A DNA stretch of 64,000 nucleotides, taken from NCBI GenBank assembly GCA_946478665.1, contig CAMLCZ010000001.1:248001-312000 (forward strand), read 5' to 3'. The DNA is from an uncultured Bartonella sp. (GTDB lineage: Bacteria > Pseudomonadota > Alphaproteobacteria > Rhizobiales > Rhizobiaceae). Shown in pieces: positions 10,593-20,658 of the stretch. Position numbers and translations under genes: made by a program. Position 1 is the first letter of the stretch, and the number at the start of each line of letters is the position of its first letter. The notes below the pieces were generated by a model. That model worked only from the letters and a program-made list of their open reading frames with translations, was not told the DNA's origin and searched no databases.

Positions 10593-11063
10593 ATGGAAAA
10601 ATTGGGAATAGGCGATATAGCACCAGATTTCAATTTACCCAGAGACGGTGGGGCAGAACAAAGTTTATCACAATTGCGTGGGAAACCAGTTGTTCTCTAC
10701 TTTTATCCGAAAGACGACACCAGCGGCTGTACACTCGAGGCACATGACTTTACGGCTTTAAAACCAGAATTTGACAAGATTGGCGTTGAAATCATCGGTA
10801 TGTCACCTGATAAGGCTGCAAAACACGATAAATTCAAACAGAAACATGAGCTGAACATCACTCTTGTATCCGATGAAGAAAAAACAACGCTGATGACTTA
10901 TGGCGTATGGGTAGAAAAATCGATGTATGGCCGCAAATATATGGGCGTTGAACGCACAACATTCCTTATTGATAAAACCGGCAAGATTGCAGAAATTTGG
11001 CATAAGGTGAAAGTGCCAGGGCATGCACAAGCTGTTTTGCAGGCTGCAAGTAAAATTGCTTAA
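10593..11063 (+). CDS. bcp: Thiol peroxidase Bcp (peroxiredoxin)
   Basis: Bcp reduces hydrogen peroxide and organic hydroperoxides in the cytoplasm. The 156-aa protein has the peroxiredoxin active site YPKDDTSGCTLEA with the peroxidatic C46. It is the only cysteine in the protein, so the usual resolving cysteine five residues later is missing and this is a 1-Cys Bcp. The ATG at 10593 has AAAGGTAGAG just upstream; an earlier start would add 14 residues with no family support. It is divergent from the AsmA-like gene. Confidence 0.95.
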   Translation: MEKLGIGDIAPDFNLPRDGGAEQSLSQLRGKPVVLYFYPKDDTSGCTLEAHDFTALKPEFDKIGVEIIGMSPDKAAKHDKFKQKHELNITLVSDEEKTTLMTYGVWVEKSMYGRKYMGVERTTFLIDKTGKIAEIWHKVKVPGHAQAVLQAASKIA

Positions 11064-11094
11064 TTAATAACCTCGTCACTTACCGGATCAATTG

Positions 11095-11132
11095 CCTAAC
11101 AGTGGCTTGCCCGATTAATTGTTAGCTTTTTG
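11095..11132 (+). terminator. Weak terminator candidate after bcp
   Basis: CTAACA at 11096-11101 can pair with TGTTAG at 11120-11125, followed by CTTTTTG. The stem is short and AT-rich and the loop is 18 nt. Confidence 0.4.
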
Positions 11133-11180
11133 TTAACTTTTATATGAGTTAATAAAAACCTAATATTTTGGACAACAAAA

Positions 11181-11408
11181 ATGCGCAATATTTCAAAACT
11201 ATTTATTTTGTGCTCAGTATTCATAGTCGCTGCAACATCTTTTGGTGCAGCGCATTATGATGTTGCATCTCAAGATAGTGGCGCAACTATTGAGGCGCGG
11301 CAGCCTTTACCAGATATGCCTAATAGCCATATTCCAGCAGTTGAAAATGTGCAATTTGTCGGGCAAAATGCTATTGACCCCATCATAACGGGGTCAGGCA
11401 AACAATAA
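11181..11408 (+). CDS. Small exported protein of unknown function
   Basis: A 75-aa protein with a classical signal peptide: a basic start (MRNISK), a hydrophobic core (LFILCSVFIVAATSFG) and a likely AAH cleavage region, followed by a short polar mature chain of about 50 residues rich in Gln, Asp and Pro. I do not recognise a family. The ribosome binding site is weak, so the gene rests mainly on the convincing signal peptide. The last codons form a perfect hairpin (TGACCCC at 11375-11381 with GGGGTCA at 11390-11396), which may stabilise or end the transcript. Confidence 0.55.
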   Translation: MRNISKLFILCSVFIVAATSFGAAHYDVASQDSGATIEARQPLPDMPNSHIPAVENVQFVGQNAIDPIITGSGKQ

Positions 11409-11628
11409 GTTGTTGGCTAAAAACCAAGTTAACGCAACAAAACAATCTATTTTATTAAGAAAAACAGCCGTTGCTGGTTGGCTCTGATATTGCCATTGGC
11501 TCTGATTTTACCCAATTGAGCCAGATATTAACCAAGTGCTTAGCCAGAAATCTGGAATTTGGTTAAATTCCCGAAAATGACAATAAGCACTTGGAAAAAC
11601 TTAAACACATGGAAAAACTATTGTTTGT
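11409..11628. other. Structured gap between the small exported gene and prfB
   Basis: This convergent gap has no gene but much inverted symmetry. TGGCTC (11497-11502) pairs with GAGCCA (11518-11523). An 11-bp perfect inverted repeat, CCAAGTGCTTA (11532-11542) with TAAGCACTTGG (11584-11594), encloses two smaller hairpins at 11544-11555 and 11556-11569. No T-run follows on either strand. Confidence 0.6.
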
Positions 11629-12757
11629 TTAGGTAATATCCTCAACATGCTCAACGCCACCATGTATCCGTTGAGCAAGGGCTGCCTCCATAAATGCATC
11701 GAGGTCACCGTTTAGCACGGCTTGCGGATCTGTGTTTTCAACACCTGTTCTTAAATCCTTTACCAACTGATATGGCTGCAAAACATAAGAACGAATTTGG
11801 TGTCCCCAACCGATATCTGTTTTTGAAGCCTCAAGCGCGTTGGCTTCATCTTCACGCTTTTTCAATTCTTCTTCGTAAAGACGGGCTCTCAACATTGACC
11901 ATGCAGTGGCGCGGTTTTTATGTTGCGAACGTTCTGCCTGACATTGCACAACAATGCCGGTTTTTATGTGTGTAATACGAACGGCAGAGTCTGTGGTGTT
12001 GATGTGCTGACCACCTGCCCCTGAAGCGCGATATGTATCTATCCGCACGTCCGACTCTGAAACATCAACTTCAATATTATCGTCAATAACCGGATAAACC
12101 CAAATACTGGCAAAAGATGTGTGACGTCTTGCATTGGAGTCATATGGTGAAATACGAACCAGACGATGCACACCAGATTCCGTTTTCAACATGCCGTAGG
12201 CATTATGTCCTTTTACCAAAATGGTTGCCGATTTTATTCCGGCTTCTTCGCCATCATGCACTTCCAGCACTTCGACTTTCATCGAATGTTGCTCAGCCCA
12301 ACGCATATACATACGCAGCAACATTGAAGCCCAATCCTGACTTTCCGTACCACCTGCCCCTGCATGAATTTCAAGATAGGTGTCATTTGCGTCAACTTCG
12401 CCAGATAACAACATTTCGATCTGACGTTTATCAAGCTCATGTTTTAACCCATGAATAGCGCTTTCTGCCTCAGCCACTATGGCGTCATCGCCTTCTTCTT
12501 CACCCATAGCGATCAACTCGACACTATCGTCGAGTGATTGGGTTAAATGATTGATATTCTGTATCGAATCTTCCAACCTTTGTCTTTCACGCATGAGATC
12601 TTGCGCTTGTTGGGCATCTTCCCAAAGATTGGGATCTTCGGCTCTGTCATTAAGATATTCGAGGCGTTTTATTGACTGATCCCAGTCAAAGATGCCTCCT
12701 CAGCAAACCAATGGCTTGCTTAATTTCTTCAACCAATGTTTCTATTTCTGCACGCAT
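11629..12757 (-). CDS. prfB: Peptide chain release factor 2, with programmed +1 frameshift
   Basis: RF2 ends translation at UGA and UAA. The main reading frame holds GGQ at residues 248-250 (SGAGGQ) and the codon-recognition tripeptide SPY at 203-205 in the SPYDSNARRHTSF segment. The true start is the ATG at 12757: 23 codons follow (MRAEIETLVEEI...) up to CTT and then an in-frame TGA at 12688-12686. Skipping T12688 gives GAC TGG GAT and joins the long frame, for a 375-aa product. The slippery CTT TGA C is preceded by AGGAGG, the internal Shine-Dalgarno that stimulates RF2 autoregulatory shifting. Segments are 12757-12689 and 12687-11629. It is last in an amidase-mrcA-prfB cluster. Confidence 0.97.
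12685..12702 (-). promoter_or_regulatory. prfB: prfB recoding site (+1 frameshift)
   Basis: On the minus strand the site reads AGGAGG, three bases, then CTT TGA C. Low RF2 lets the ribosome slip at CTT and bypass the UGA, so RF2 controls its own synthesis. The layout matches the established prfB recoding element. Confidence 0.95.
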
Positions 12758-12922
12758 GGTAGGATATAGTTATCTCAGATTTATGTAATTGTTGAGGTCA
12801 GGATCAATCCTGACCTATTTATAGCTTGAAAAGCGTTGGCATATTAGGTGGTTACCAAACAATGTCATCAAGCGGGTGGACTTTATTCACATCACATCAA
12901 TAAGTCAAAATAAAATGTCTTA

Positions 12923-15400
12923 TCAATAAAGCCCTTCGGAACCGCTCTGGATTGCCTTGTTAACCTGCGGTGACGTTGGAGCAACTGGCACACCTTCCTG
13001 AAAAGAATTCGTCCCACCAATAACTTGATAGACATCTGCAGGTCCAGTGCCTGGTTTAAACGCTTCAACAATAACATTGCTATTGCCAGGTTCTGCACGC
13101 ATACCAGTTTTTCTATCAATTGCTACCTGCGTCATACCATCAGGTACTTTAAATCCGACATCCGGTACACCCTTCATGGCACTTTCCATAAACTCGCCAA
13201 ATACTGGCACAGCCAAGGAACTACCTGTACCACCAAAGCCTAAAGAAGCTGGTTGATCATAGCCAATAAAGACACCCACAACGATATTTGGGGTAAAGCC
13301 CATAAACCAAGCATCCTTAGAGTCGTTCGTTGTACCGGTTTTACCTGCAATATGCCGTTTCAGATAATTAAGCCGTGCAGCCGTACCACGTTGCACAACA
13401 CCTTCCATCATTGATGTAATCTGATAGGCCGTCATAGGATCAAGAACCTGATCGCGCTGGTCGATCAAAGTAGGTTCAGGCTGGTTGTGCCATTCTTTAA
13501 CGTTACAACCTTCACATTGACGCTGATCATGGCGATAAATTGTTTTGCCATATCGATCTTGAATACGGTCAATCAGTGATGGTGAAATTGAACGTCCGCC
13601 ATTTGCGATTACCGAATAGGCTGTAACCATACGCAGCACTGTGGTTTCACCTGCGCCCAATGCCATAGGCAAATAAGGTTGCATTTTATCGTAAATACCG
13701 AAACGTTCGGCATATTCTGCAACAATAGGCATACCCAAATCATTGGCAAGACGAACTGTCATCAAGTTACGCGAATGCTCAATACCATAGCGCAAGGTAG
13801 AAGGTCCTGCGAAGGTACCACCATAATTCTTTGGCCGCCAAACCTGTCCGTTTCCTTGACTAATTTCCACCGGTCCATCGAGAACAACGGAAGCTGGAGT
13901 ATATCCATTATCAAGTGCTGCAGCATAAACAAATGGTTTGAAAGATGAACCTGGCTGACGATAAGCTTGTGTTGCCCTGTTAAACTCAGACTCAGCAAAT
14001 GAAAAACCGCCAACCATTGCCAATACACGGCCTGTACGAGGTTCCATGGCAACCATAGCACCTTCAATTTTTGGTGGTTGACGCAATAGATAGCCACCAT
14101 CAGAGCCCTGCTTTTTCTGAACAAAAACAACGTCTCCGACATGCAGCACACCCGTTGGGTTGCTTGCTGTTGTATGGCGATCATTTTTATCGACCATACG
14201 CAATGCCCAACGCATATCATTTACCGATATTGTTGATACATCACGCTCTGCTGATAAAGCGCCTGATACTTCTCTTTTCGGTTGCAAGCCAATTTTTACG
14301 CGATCTGGCGCAACAGATAACACAACCGCCAAACGCCATTCTGGCACATCGCTAAAACCAACAACGTCACCAAGTGCGGCCCCCCAGTCATCTGATACAT
14401 CAATATGCTTGAAAGGACCGCGCCAGCCATGGTTTTGGTCAAATTTTATAAGGCCGTCTTGCAAGGCACGGCGCGCCATAACCTGCAAGTTCGGATCCAA
14501 TGTGGTTCGAATTGAAAGACCACCTTCATAAAGTGATTTTGAACCATATTTGGCGATTATTTGCCGTCTTACTTCCTCTGTAAAATAATCTGACGCAAAA
14601 ATGTAAGTGTCATCACCCCGCATTGTCACGCCCAACGGCTTTGCTTTTGCTTGCTCGCCTTGAGCGGCTGTTGCATAACCGTTTTCAACCATACGGTCGA
14701 TAACCCAATTGCGTCTATCCAAGGCGCGTTGGGTGTGTTTAAATGGGTCATAATTGCTTGGCCCCTTCGGCAAAGAAGCCAAATAGGCACATTCATCAAG
14801 CGTTAATTCATTAACCGACTTATTGAAATAAGTTAAGGCAGCGGCAGCAATACCATAGGCGCCACGTCCCAAGTAAATTTCATTAAGATAAAGTTCAAGA
14901 ATACGATCTTTAGAATAAGCGCGCTCAATACGCATTGCTAAAATCGCTTCCTTGACCTTACGTTCCATTGTTGCATCGGAACTTAACAAAAAGTTTTTGG
15001 CAACCTGCTGTGTAATTGTTGAAGCCCCTTCCGGACGGCGCCCTGAGCCAAGGTTACGCACATTGCTTACCAATGCACGCGCCAATCCTTCCGGATCCAT
15101 TCCGAAATGGCGGTAAAAATTCTTATCTTCTGCGGAAATAAACGCCGATTTCACCAAATCCGGTACCGACTGGATAGGAAGATAAAGCCGCCGATTGGTT
15201 GCAAATTCTGCCATAAGACCACCGTCAGCGGCATGAATACGCGACATCACTGGTGGTTCATATTTTGCTAAAACCTCATAATCTGGTAGCTCATCAGTTT
15301 GAGTTTGTGGGGTATCTTCAGCAAATGTATAATTAGAAAATGGCACAGTCAGGCAAAGAGCAACGCCTGCAGCTAAAAAATGTTTAAAAAACCTCATCAT
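12923..15400 (-). CDS. mrcA: Penicillin-binding protein 1A
   Basis: A bifunctional class A PBP (825 aa) that polymerises and cross-links peptidoglycan in the periplasm, anchored by an N-terminal helix (FLAAGVALCLTVPF). The glycosyltransferase (GT51) domain shows EDKNFYRHFGMD with E91, and STITQQVAKNF. The transpeptidase domain has SxxK at S485-K488 (SSFK), SxN at S543-N545 (SRN) and KTGT at 687-690. A Cys pair near residues 629-632 (CEGC) is notable. It lies between the amidase and prfB on the same strand, the usual alphaproteobacterial order. Confidence 0.97.
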   Translation of the reverse strand: MMRFFKHFLAAGVALCLTVPFSNYTFAEDTPQTQTDELPDYEVLAKYEPPVMSRIHAADGGLMAEFATNRRLYLPIQSVPDLVKSAFISAEDKNFYRHFGMDPEGLARALVSNVRNLGSGRRPEGASTITQQVAKNFLLSSDATMERKVKEAILAMRIERAYSKDRILELYLNEIYLGRGAYGIAAAALTYFNKSVNELTLDECAYLASLPKGPSNYDPFKHTQRALDRRNWVIDRMVENGYATAAQGEQAKAKPLGVTMRGDDTYIFASDYFTEEVRRQIIAKYGSKSLYEGGLSIRTTLDPNLQVMARRALQDGLIKFDQNHGWRGPFKHIDVSDDWGAALGDVVGFSDVPEWRLAVVLSVAPDRVKIGLQPKREVSGALSAERDVSTISVNDMRWALRMVDKNDRHTTASNPTGVLHVGDVVFVQKKQGSDGGYLLRQPPKIEGAMVAMEPRTGRVLAMVGGFSFAESEFNRATQAYRQPGSSFKPFVYAAALDNGYTPASVVLDGPVEISQGNGQVWRPKNYGGTFAGPSTLRYGIEHSRNLMTVRLANDLGMPIVAEYAERFGIYDKMQPYLPMALGAGETTVLRMVTAYSVIANGGRSISPSLIDRIQDRYGKTIYRHDQRQCEGCNVKEWHNQPEPTLIDQRDQVLDPMTAYQITSMMEGVVQRGTAARLNYLKRHIAGKTGTTNDSKDAWFMGFTPNIVVGVFIGYDQPASLGFGGTGSSLAVPVFGEFMESAMKGVPDVGFKVPDGMTQVAIDRKTGMRAEPGNSNVIVEAFKPGTGPADVYQVIGGTNSFQEGVPVAPTSPQVNKAIQSGSEGLY

Positions 15401-15606
15401 CGTAACCGGATGTCGCTTTCTCCAGAATTCACTATCGAGTGAAATATAATCTACCAGTCAAGCCGCATTTGCACTGGAATTGCGACAAAGACAAGGCTAA
15501 TTCACATTATTTAGTATTTTGATTAGAAAGTTAAGTGTTATTGGTCATAATTTCTAGGTTATCAGCAGCTTTATTATCAATATTTTCAACGGCTTTGGAA
15601 TTTCAA

Positions 15607-16878
15607 TCACTTTTCCTGATTAACCATTTGTCCGCGTCTATTATCGGCAAATTGTTTAACCGCCATAGCGATAGCGCCTGCTGCTTTCGCGCGCCAAGCT
15701 GGGTCAGAAACCTGTCTTTCGTCATCTTTATTTGACAAATATCCAAGTTCAATCAGCACAGATGGAATATCGGGTGCCTTCAAAACTTGAAAACCAGCAT
15801 AACGATGTGGGTTCTTTATCAGGTTGATGTTATCTCGTGTCATGTCAGCAATGACACGTTCAGCGAAATTTACCGAAAAGGCTAATGTCTCACGCCGCGC
15901 AAGATCAATGAGAATATCGGTTACTTCAGGTGTTTCATCAGCAGGCAATCCGTCGAGAAGATCGGATTTGTTTTCCCGTTCTGCCAGAGCTTTCGCAATA
16001 TTATCTGAAGCTTTGTCTGAAATCGTATAGACTGTTGCGCCACGCATCGTACCAGTATTAATTGTATCGGCATGAATGGAAATAAATAAATCTGCACCGT
16101 ACCCCCTAGCCTTTTGAACACGTTCATTGAGGCGTAAAAACACATCGGTATCGCGCGTCAAGAAAACTTCCAAAGAGGGATTTTTTTCCAATTGTTCCCG
16201 CAAGGCGCGTGCAAATGCCAGAGTAACATCTTTTTCCAAAATGCCACTCACCCCTTGCGCACCACTATCAATTCCGCCATGTCCTGCGTCGATAACGACG
16301 CGGAAAGGTTTGACGATTGATTTTGCTGGCGTGTTTAAGGATGCAGCATCATTTTTTTGTTGCTCTTGTAATAGGGCTTCAAAATTCTTCCGGCCATCGG
16401 TTTTTATATCCAGTACAACCTGCCACAAACCGCTATCAAGCTGTTGCGAGGTACTTTTCTCAACAACAAAAGGAACTTTCGTTGTTAAAATGATTCGAGA
16501 CCTATCCGCACCGGCTGCGCCATAACGGATATCTGAAACCAATCCCATAACTGTTGGCGACTGTTTTTGAGCCGAGAAATCAACAATAGGCAAATTGACA
16601 ATAAGTCGGGTTGGTGAATCGAGAAGCTGAATGTTATAGGCTGGTTCTTTATCAAAAACCGCAATAATTCTCATTCTTGTCTCGTCACCCGCAATACGCA
16701 AGTTGACGAGACCCAATGGTTTTGCTGTTGTTTGAGCTTGTAGCGCTGAATATTGGATAGACAATGAGATCATCATCAACGCCATCAGAGCCAATGCAAA
16801 TCTCTTGATAAAAAATATTGCAGCAACTCTGGATATGTTCAAAAACATGTTAGGCAAGCTCGAATTCTCATAATTCAT
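15607..16878 (-). CDS. N-acetylmuramoyl-L-alanine amidase (AmiC-like)
   Basis: A 423-aa exported enzyme that cuts the amide bond between MurNAc and the stem peptide, typically during cell separation. A hydrophobic signal segment near residues 25-45 is followed by an AMIN-type domain (LRIAGDETRMRIIAVFDKEP) and an Amidase_3 zinc domain with DAGHGGIDSGA, FISIHAD and the catalytic VLIELGYLSN. The start is uncertain because no ribosome binding site stands before M1 or M11. It is divergent from rne and upstream of mrcA, with which it may be co-transcribed. Confidence 0.92.
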   Translation of the reverse strand: MNYENSSLPNMFLNISRVAAIFFIKRFALALMALMMISLSIQYSALQAQTTAKPLGLVNLRIAGDETRMRIIAVFDKEPAYNIQLLDSPTRLIVNLPIVDFSAQKQSPTVMGLVSDIRYGAAGADRSRIILTTKVPFVVEKSTSQQLDSGLWQVVLDIKTDGRKNFEALLQEQQKNDAASLNTPAKSIVKPFRVVIDAGHGGIDSGAQGVSGILEKDVTLAFARALREQLEKNPSLEVFLTRDTDVFLRLNERVQKARGYGADLFISIHADTINTGTMRGATVYTISDKASDNIAKALAERENKSDLLDGLPADETPEVTDILIDLARRETLAFSVNFAERVIADMTRDNINLIKNPHRYAGFQVLKAPDIPSVLIELGYLSNKDDERQVSDPAWRAKAAGAIAMAVKQFADNRRGQMVNQEK

Positions 16879-17418
16879 TGGAAAGACAATTTTACAACCA
16901 CGTCAATTGACCGCTCAGTCATTTTATGATGCAGGCAAAGACATAGGTCAGAGTTCTTTAAAACTATTTAATGACGAGACACCATTATTGATACTTGTTT
17001 TCATCACAATCTCGCCTTAAAAGCATAATCGGTTTAAAAGTGATGCATGAACGACTGGTTTGCCAGTCGCATGAGCATCTTTTTCGTAAAAACCTACAAA
17101 CCTGAATGGCTTAGCTTGTTATTTTTTATAGCAAAATGCGCTCAATATAAGGTTTGTATCATACAGTTTCGCTGGTTCGGTTTGCCGAACTGATTTTGAA
17201 AAAACGTTTTGCCGGAGACTCTCAAGGTATGAGTCAGACTAAGCAGATGGTGAAGATTTTTATTAGAGCAAGACATGCGAGCGGGCATTTGCGCTCATTT
17301 TCCCATCCTATTTTTATGGCAAAACCAGTTTTTATTGGCTTGTTGCATCCTTTCCTCTCAAGGCTTTCTAATGCCTTATTAGGGACCTATATGCACGCCA
17401 TCCGCAGGATTTCATATA
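16879..17418 (+). promoter_or_regulatory. Long amidase/rne divergent region and rne leader
   Basis: This 540-bp gap precedes rne. It holds two similar stem-loops on the rne strand, both with a TTTG loop: CGACTGG-TTTG-CCAGTCG at 17052-17069 and GTTCGG-TTTG-CCGAAC at 17175-17190. RNase E genes commonly have long leaders through which the enzyme controls its own mRNA, and these hairpins are candidates for that. I see no further gene; an open frame starting at 17154 overlaps the rne start and looks like noise. Confidence 0.45.
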
Positions 17419-20241
17419 ATGTCAAACAAAATGCTTATAGATGCCTCTCACCCGGAGGAAACACGTGTTGTCGTTGTTCGCGGCAACCGTATTGAAGAAT
17501 TTGATTTTGAATCAGAGCATAAAAAACAGCTCAAGGGTAATATTTATCTTGCACGCGTAACGCGCGTTGAACCGTCCTTGCAAGCAGCCTTTGTCGAATA
17601 TGGCGGAAACCGTCATGGCTTTTTGGCTTTTTCCGAAATTCACCCGGACTATTATCAAATACCGGTTGCAGATCGCTTAGCTTTGCTTGAAGAAGAAGAA
17701 AAAGCCGCTCGTCAAGATGACGAAGGTGAGGACCAGGAAACAGAGAAGAAAAGTCGTAACAAACGCTCAAGACGGTCAAAGAAAGAAAAAGTCGTCGCTG
17801 CCGAGCTCGATGACGAGACAATTTCTGAGACGGTTGAATCAGACGATCTTGATGATAATGATCCACTAAGTGATCCAAATGAAGATACGGTTGAATCTGT
17901 TGGTGCGGAAGATGCAATGGAAGAAGTTCCGATGCATCAACGCGCACAGCGTCGCCAATATAAGATTCAGGAAGTTATTAAACGCCGCCAGATCCTACTC
18001 GTTCAAGTGGTAAAAGAAGAGCGAGGCAATAAAGGTGCAGCGCTAACAACCTATCTTTCTCTTGCCGGTCGTTATTCCGTTCTTATGCCGAATACTGCGC
18101 GTGGTGGTGGTATTTCCCGTAAAATTACCAATGTGCAGGATCGCAGAAGATTAAAAGAAATTGTAAAAGATTTACACGTGCCAAAAGGCATGGGCGTTAT
18201 CTTGCGCACTGCCGGTGCAAATCGCACCAAGGCTGAAGTCAAGCGCGATTATGAATATCTCATGCGTTTATGGGAAAATGTTCGTGGTCTTACACTTGAA
18301 TCGGTTGCCCCATCACTCGTCTATGAGGAAGGAAGCCTTATCAAAAGATCTATTCGTGATCTTTATAATAAGGATATTGGTGAAATTCTTGTTTCTGGTG
18401 ACCAGGGTTATCGGGAAGCCAAAGACTTTATGCGCATGCTCATGCCAAGCCACGCAAAAGTGGTTCAGCCTTATAAGGATCCTCTGCCGATCTTTGCACG
18501 CAACGGCATTGAAACACAGCTTGATGCCATGTTGCAACCGGAAGTCACGCTGAAATCAGGTGGTTATCTCGTTATCAATCAAACTGAAGCTTTGGTTGCT
18601 ATTGATGTTAACTCGGGACGTTCGACAAAAGAACATTCTATTGAAGAAACCGCATGTCAGACTAACCTTGAAGCGGCAGAAGAAGTTGCACGGCAATTGC
18701 GCTTAAGAGACCTTGCAGGTCTGGTTGTTATCGATTTTATCGATATGGAAGAAAAGCGTAACAACCGCCTTGTCGAGAAAAAGTTAAAAGATTGTCTGAA
18801 AGATGATCGTGCCCGTATACAGGTAGGTCGTATTTCGCATTTTGGCCTGATGGAAATGAGCCGCCAACGTATTAGAGCTTCTGTGCTTGAAAGTACGATG
18901 CAGCTTTGCCCACACTGCCATGGAACTGGGTATATACGCTCTGATTCTTCATTAGCACTGCATGTTATCCGCTCTATCGAGGAATATCTGCTTCGTAATC
19001 CGAATTTTAATATTACCGTTCGGACACCAGTTGTAACCGCCTTATATGTGCTTAATCACAAGCGTCAAGTAATAGCCGATTTGGAACAGCGCTTCGGTCT
19101 GACGATCAATTTTGAAGCGGATAATGATGTCGGTGCCGAACATTTGGTTATTTGCCGTGGTACAGCAGCTGAAGGCACGCCTGCCCCAGTTCTTCCAACG
19201 CCGATTATCGAAGACGAACCCGATCTGCCTGAAATTGAAGAAGAAACAGAACAGGCACCGGTTGAAAGTAACAACAACAATAATAGACGTAAACGGCGCA
19301 AACGCGACCGTAGGAACGATAACAACGAAGAACAAACGGCACAATCCGCATCACCAAATTCCGAGCAGTCGGAAGATGATAATAAACGGCGCAGAAGACG
19401 TGGCCGTCGCGGTGGTCGCCGCAATCGTGATGGTGAGTTTGAGCGTCGTCGTTTGCCATATGCTGAACCTGTGGGTGAATTTGCTGAACGTGCGTTATCA
19501 GAAGTGATAGCAGCGAGACGTCAACAAAGGCGCATTCCTGCTGCTGAACCAGTTGGTTTTACCGGAAATGAGCCGCAGCAAAATGTTGTAATTGCTGATG
19601 CTGCAGTTGTTACGGAGGCCGCACCAGTGGTGGAAGCGGCAGCACCGACGCAAGAAGTGGTTGCCGAAAAGCCGCAGAAAAAACGTGGTAGAAAGAGCAA
19701 AGCTGCGAGCGAGACTGCGGATACAACTGTTGTCCTTGAACAAGCACAAGATGCAGAACTGGTGGCAGAAGCTGCGCCAGTAACAGAAGAGGTAAAAGCG
19801 CCCGTTAAACGTAAACGTAAAACAAAAGCTGAAAAAGAGGCGGAACTTAAGGCCTTAAATGAAGCAAATAGTGAAACGTTAACATCCAGCTTAGGGAGCG
19901 CAACGGAAGAACAACCTCAAACTGTTGCAGTTGAACAAGCAGAAGAAAAACCTGCAAAGAAAACAACGCGTCGTGGTCGTAAAAGCACTAAAAAAGAGGT
20001 TGAGCCTAAAGCAGAAGCTGAGCCCAAAGCCGAAGTTGAGCCTACAGCCAATGAAGAGAATACAGCTGTTGAGGTTACTCCTGAAGAGACTGCTGTTGAA
20101 TCGGTGACCAAAACAAAACGCAAATCGACCAAGAAAAAATCAGAACCAGAAGAGATGCCTTCATCTGATACATCACCCGAACCTGTTGAGGAAGAAAAAC
20201 CAAAACGTATGGGATGGTGGCAGCGCAAGGGGTTCTTCTGA
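17419..20241 (+). CDS. rne: Ribonuclease E
   Basis: RNase E (940 aa) starts most mRNA decay and processes stable RNAs. The catalytic half has an S1 domain interrupted by an acidic then basic insertion (about residues 93-175), as seen in alphaproteobacterial RNase E. The DNase I-like active site contains AIDVNSGRST and VVIDFIDM, and the zinc link is CPHCHGTG. The C-terminal half is disordered, with Arg-rich RNA-binding stretches (RRKRRKRDRR and an RGRRGGRR block) and Ala/Glu/Lys-rich tails, ending in the short motif MGWWQRKGFF. It has a long leader and a strong terminator and stands alone. Confidence 0.97.
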   Translation: MSNKMLIDASHPEETRVVVVRGNRIEEFDFESEHKKQLKGNIYLARVTRVEPSLQAAFVEYGGNRHGFLAFSEIHPDYYQIPVADRLALLEEEEKAARQDDEGEDQETEKKSRNKRSRRSKKEKVVAAELDDETISETVESDDLDDNDPLSDPNEDTVESVGAEDAMEEVPMHQRAQRRQYKIQEVIKRRQILLVQVVKEERGNKGAALTTYLSLAGRYSVLMPNTARGGGISRKITNVQDRRRLKEIVKDLHVPKGMGVILRTAGANRTKAEVKRDYEYLMRLWENVRGLTLESVAPSLVYEEGSLIKRSIRDLYNKDIGEILVSGDQGYREAKDFMRMLMPSHAKVVQPYKDPLPIFARNGIETQLDAMLQPEVTLKSGGYLVINQTEALVAIDVNSGRSTKEHSIEETACQTNLEAAEEVARQLRLRDLAGLVVIDFIDMEEKRNNRLVEKKLKDCLKDDRARIQVGRISHFGLMEMSRQRIRASVLESTMQLCPHCHGTGYIRSDSSLALHVIRSIEEYLLRNPNFNITVRTPVVTALYVLNHKRQVIADLEQRFGLTINFEADNDVGAEHLVICRGTAAEGTPAPVLPTPIIEDEPDLPEIEEETEQAPVESNNNNNRRKRRKRDRRNDNNEEQTAQSASPNSEQSEDDNKRRRRRGRRGGRRNRDGEFERRRLPYAEPVGEFAERALSEVIAARRQQRRIPAAEPVGFTGNEPQQNVVIADAAVVTEAAPVVEAAAPTQEVVAEKPQKKRGRKSKAASETADTTVVLEQAQDAELVAEAAPVTEEVKAPVKRKRKTKAEKEAELKALNEANSETLTSSLGSATEEQPQTVAVEQAEEKPAKKTTRRGRKSTKKEVEPKAEAEPKAEVEPTANEENTAVEVTPEETAVESVTKTKRKSTKKKSEPEEMPSSDTSPEPVEEEKPKRMGWWQRKGFF

Positions 20242-20264
20242 AAGATTTTTAAAAGAAAATAAAA

Positions 20265-20306
20265 ACAAATGCCGTGTAGTATGACGCTATACGGCATTTT
20301 TGTTTT
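20265..20306 (+). terminator. Rho-independent terminator of rne
   Basis: ATGCCGTGTAG at 20269-20279 pairs with CTATACGGCAT at 20287-20297 (11 bp with one G-U pair, 7-nt loop), followed by TTTTTGTTTTT and preceded by AAAACAA. Confidence 0.92.
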
Positions 20307-20658
20307 TACGGCTTTATCCGACGTCTTGGTAGCATATGCCATTAAATTTTGTTGCTAATAATAATTTATAACAAACGGTTGTTTTTAAGACGTTTTACAA
20401 GCCAAAACTTGATTACTGCATTAAACGTAATCAATTGATTTGATGAATATACAATGGGTTATTATCGCATTCGGCCTTAATAGATACGAGATATAGACAT
20501 TCTATCATAAAATACATAAGCCTTTGGACGACGGTATAATATAAGCCAGTTCCATGAAATAAAATCAGATCATTGTTAATGGCAGACAGATTTCCACTTT
20601 AATAATTATTCAGTTATTTTGACAAGATCCAACAGAATACTTGGTAAAAGGGCTTGTG
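20307..20658. other. Gap between rne and the lexA operator
   Basis: About 350 bp of AT-rich sequence. A TTGACA at 20619-20624 is a possible -35, but no good -10 follows at the right distance. I see no gene, RNA or repeat here. Confidence 0.4.

Noticed and set aside
11629-12594. prfB as a truncated or broken gene
   Set aside because: The missing N-terminus is recovered through the classic CTT TGA C +1 recoding site, so the gene is intact.
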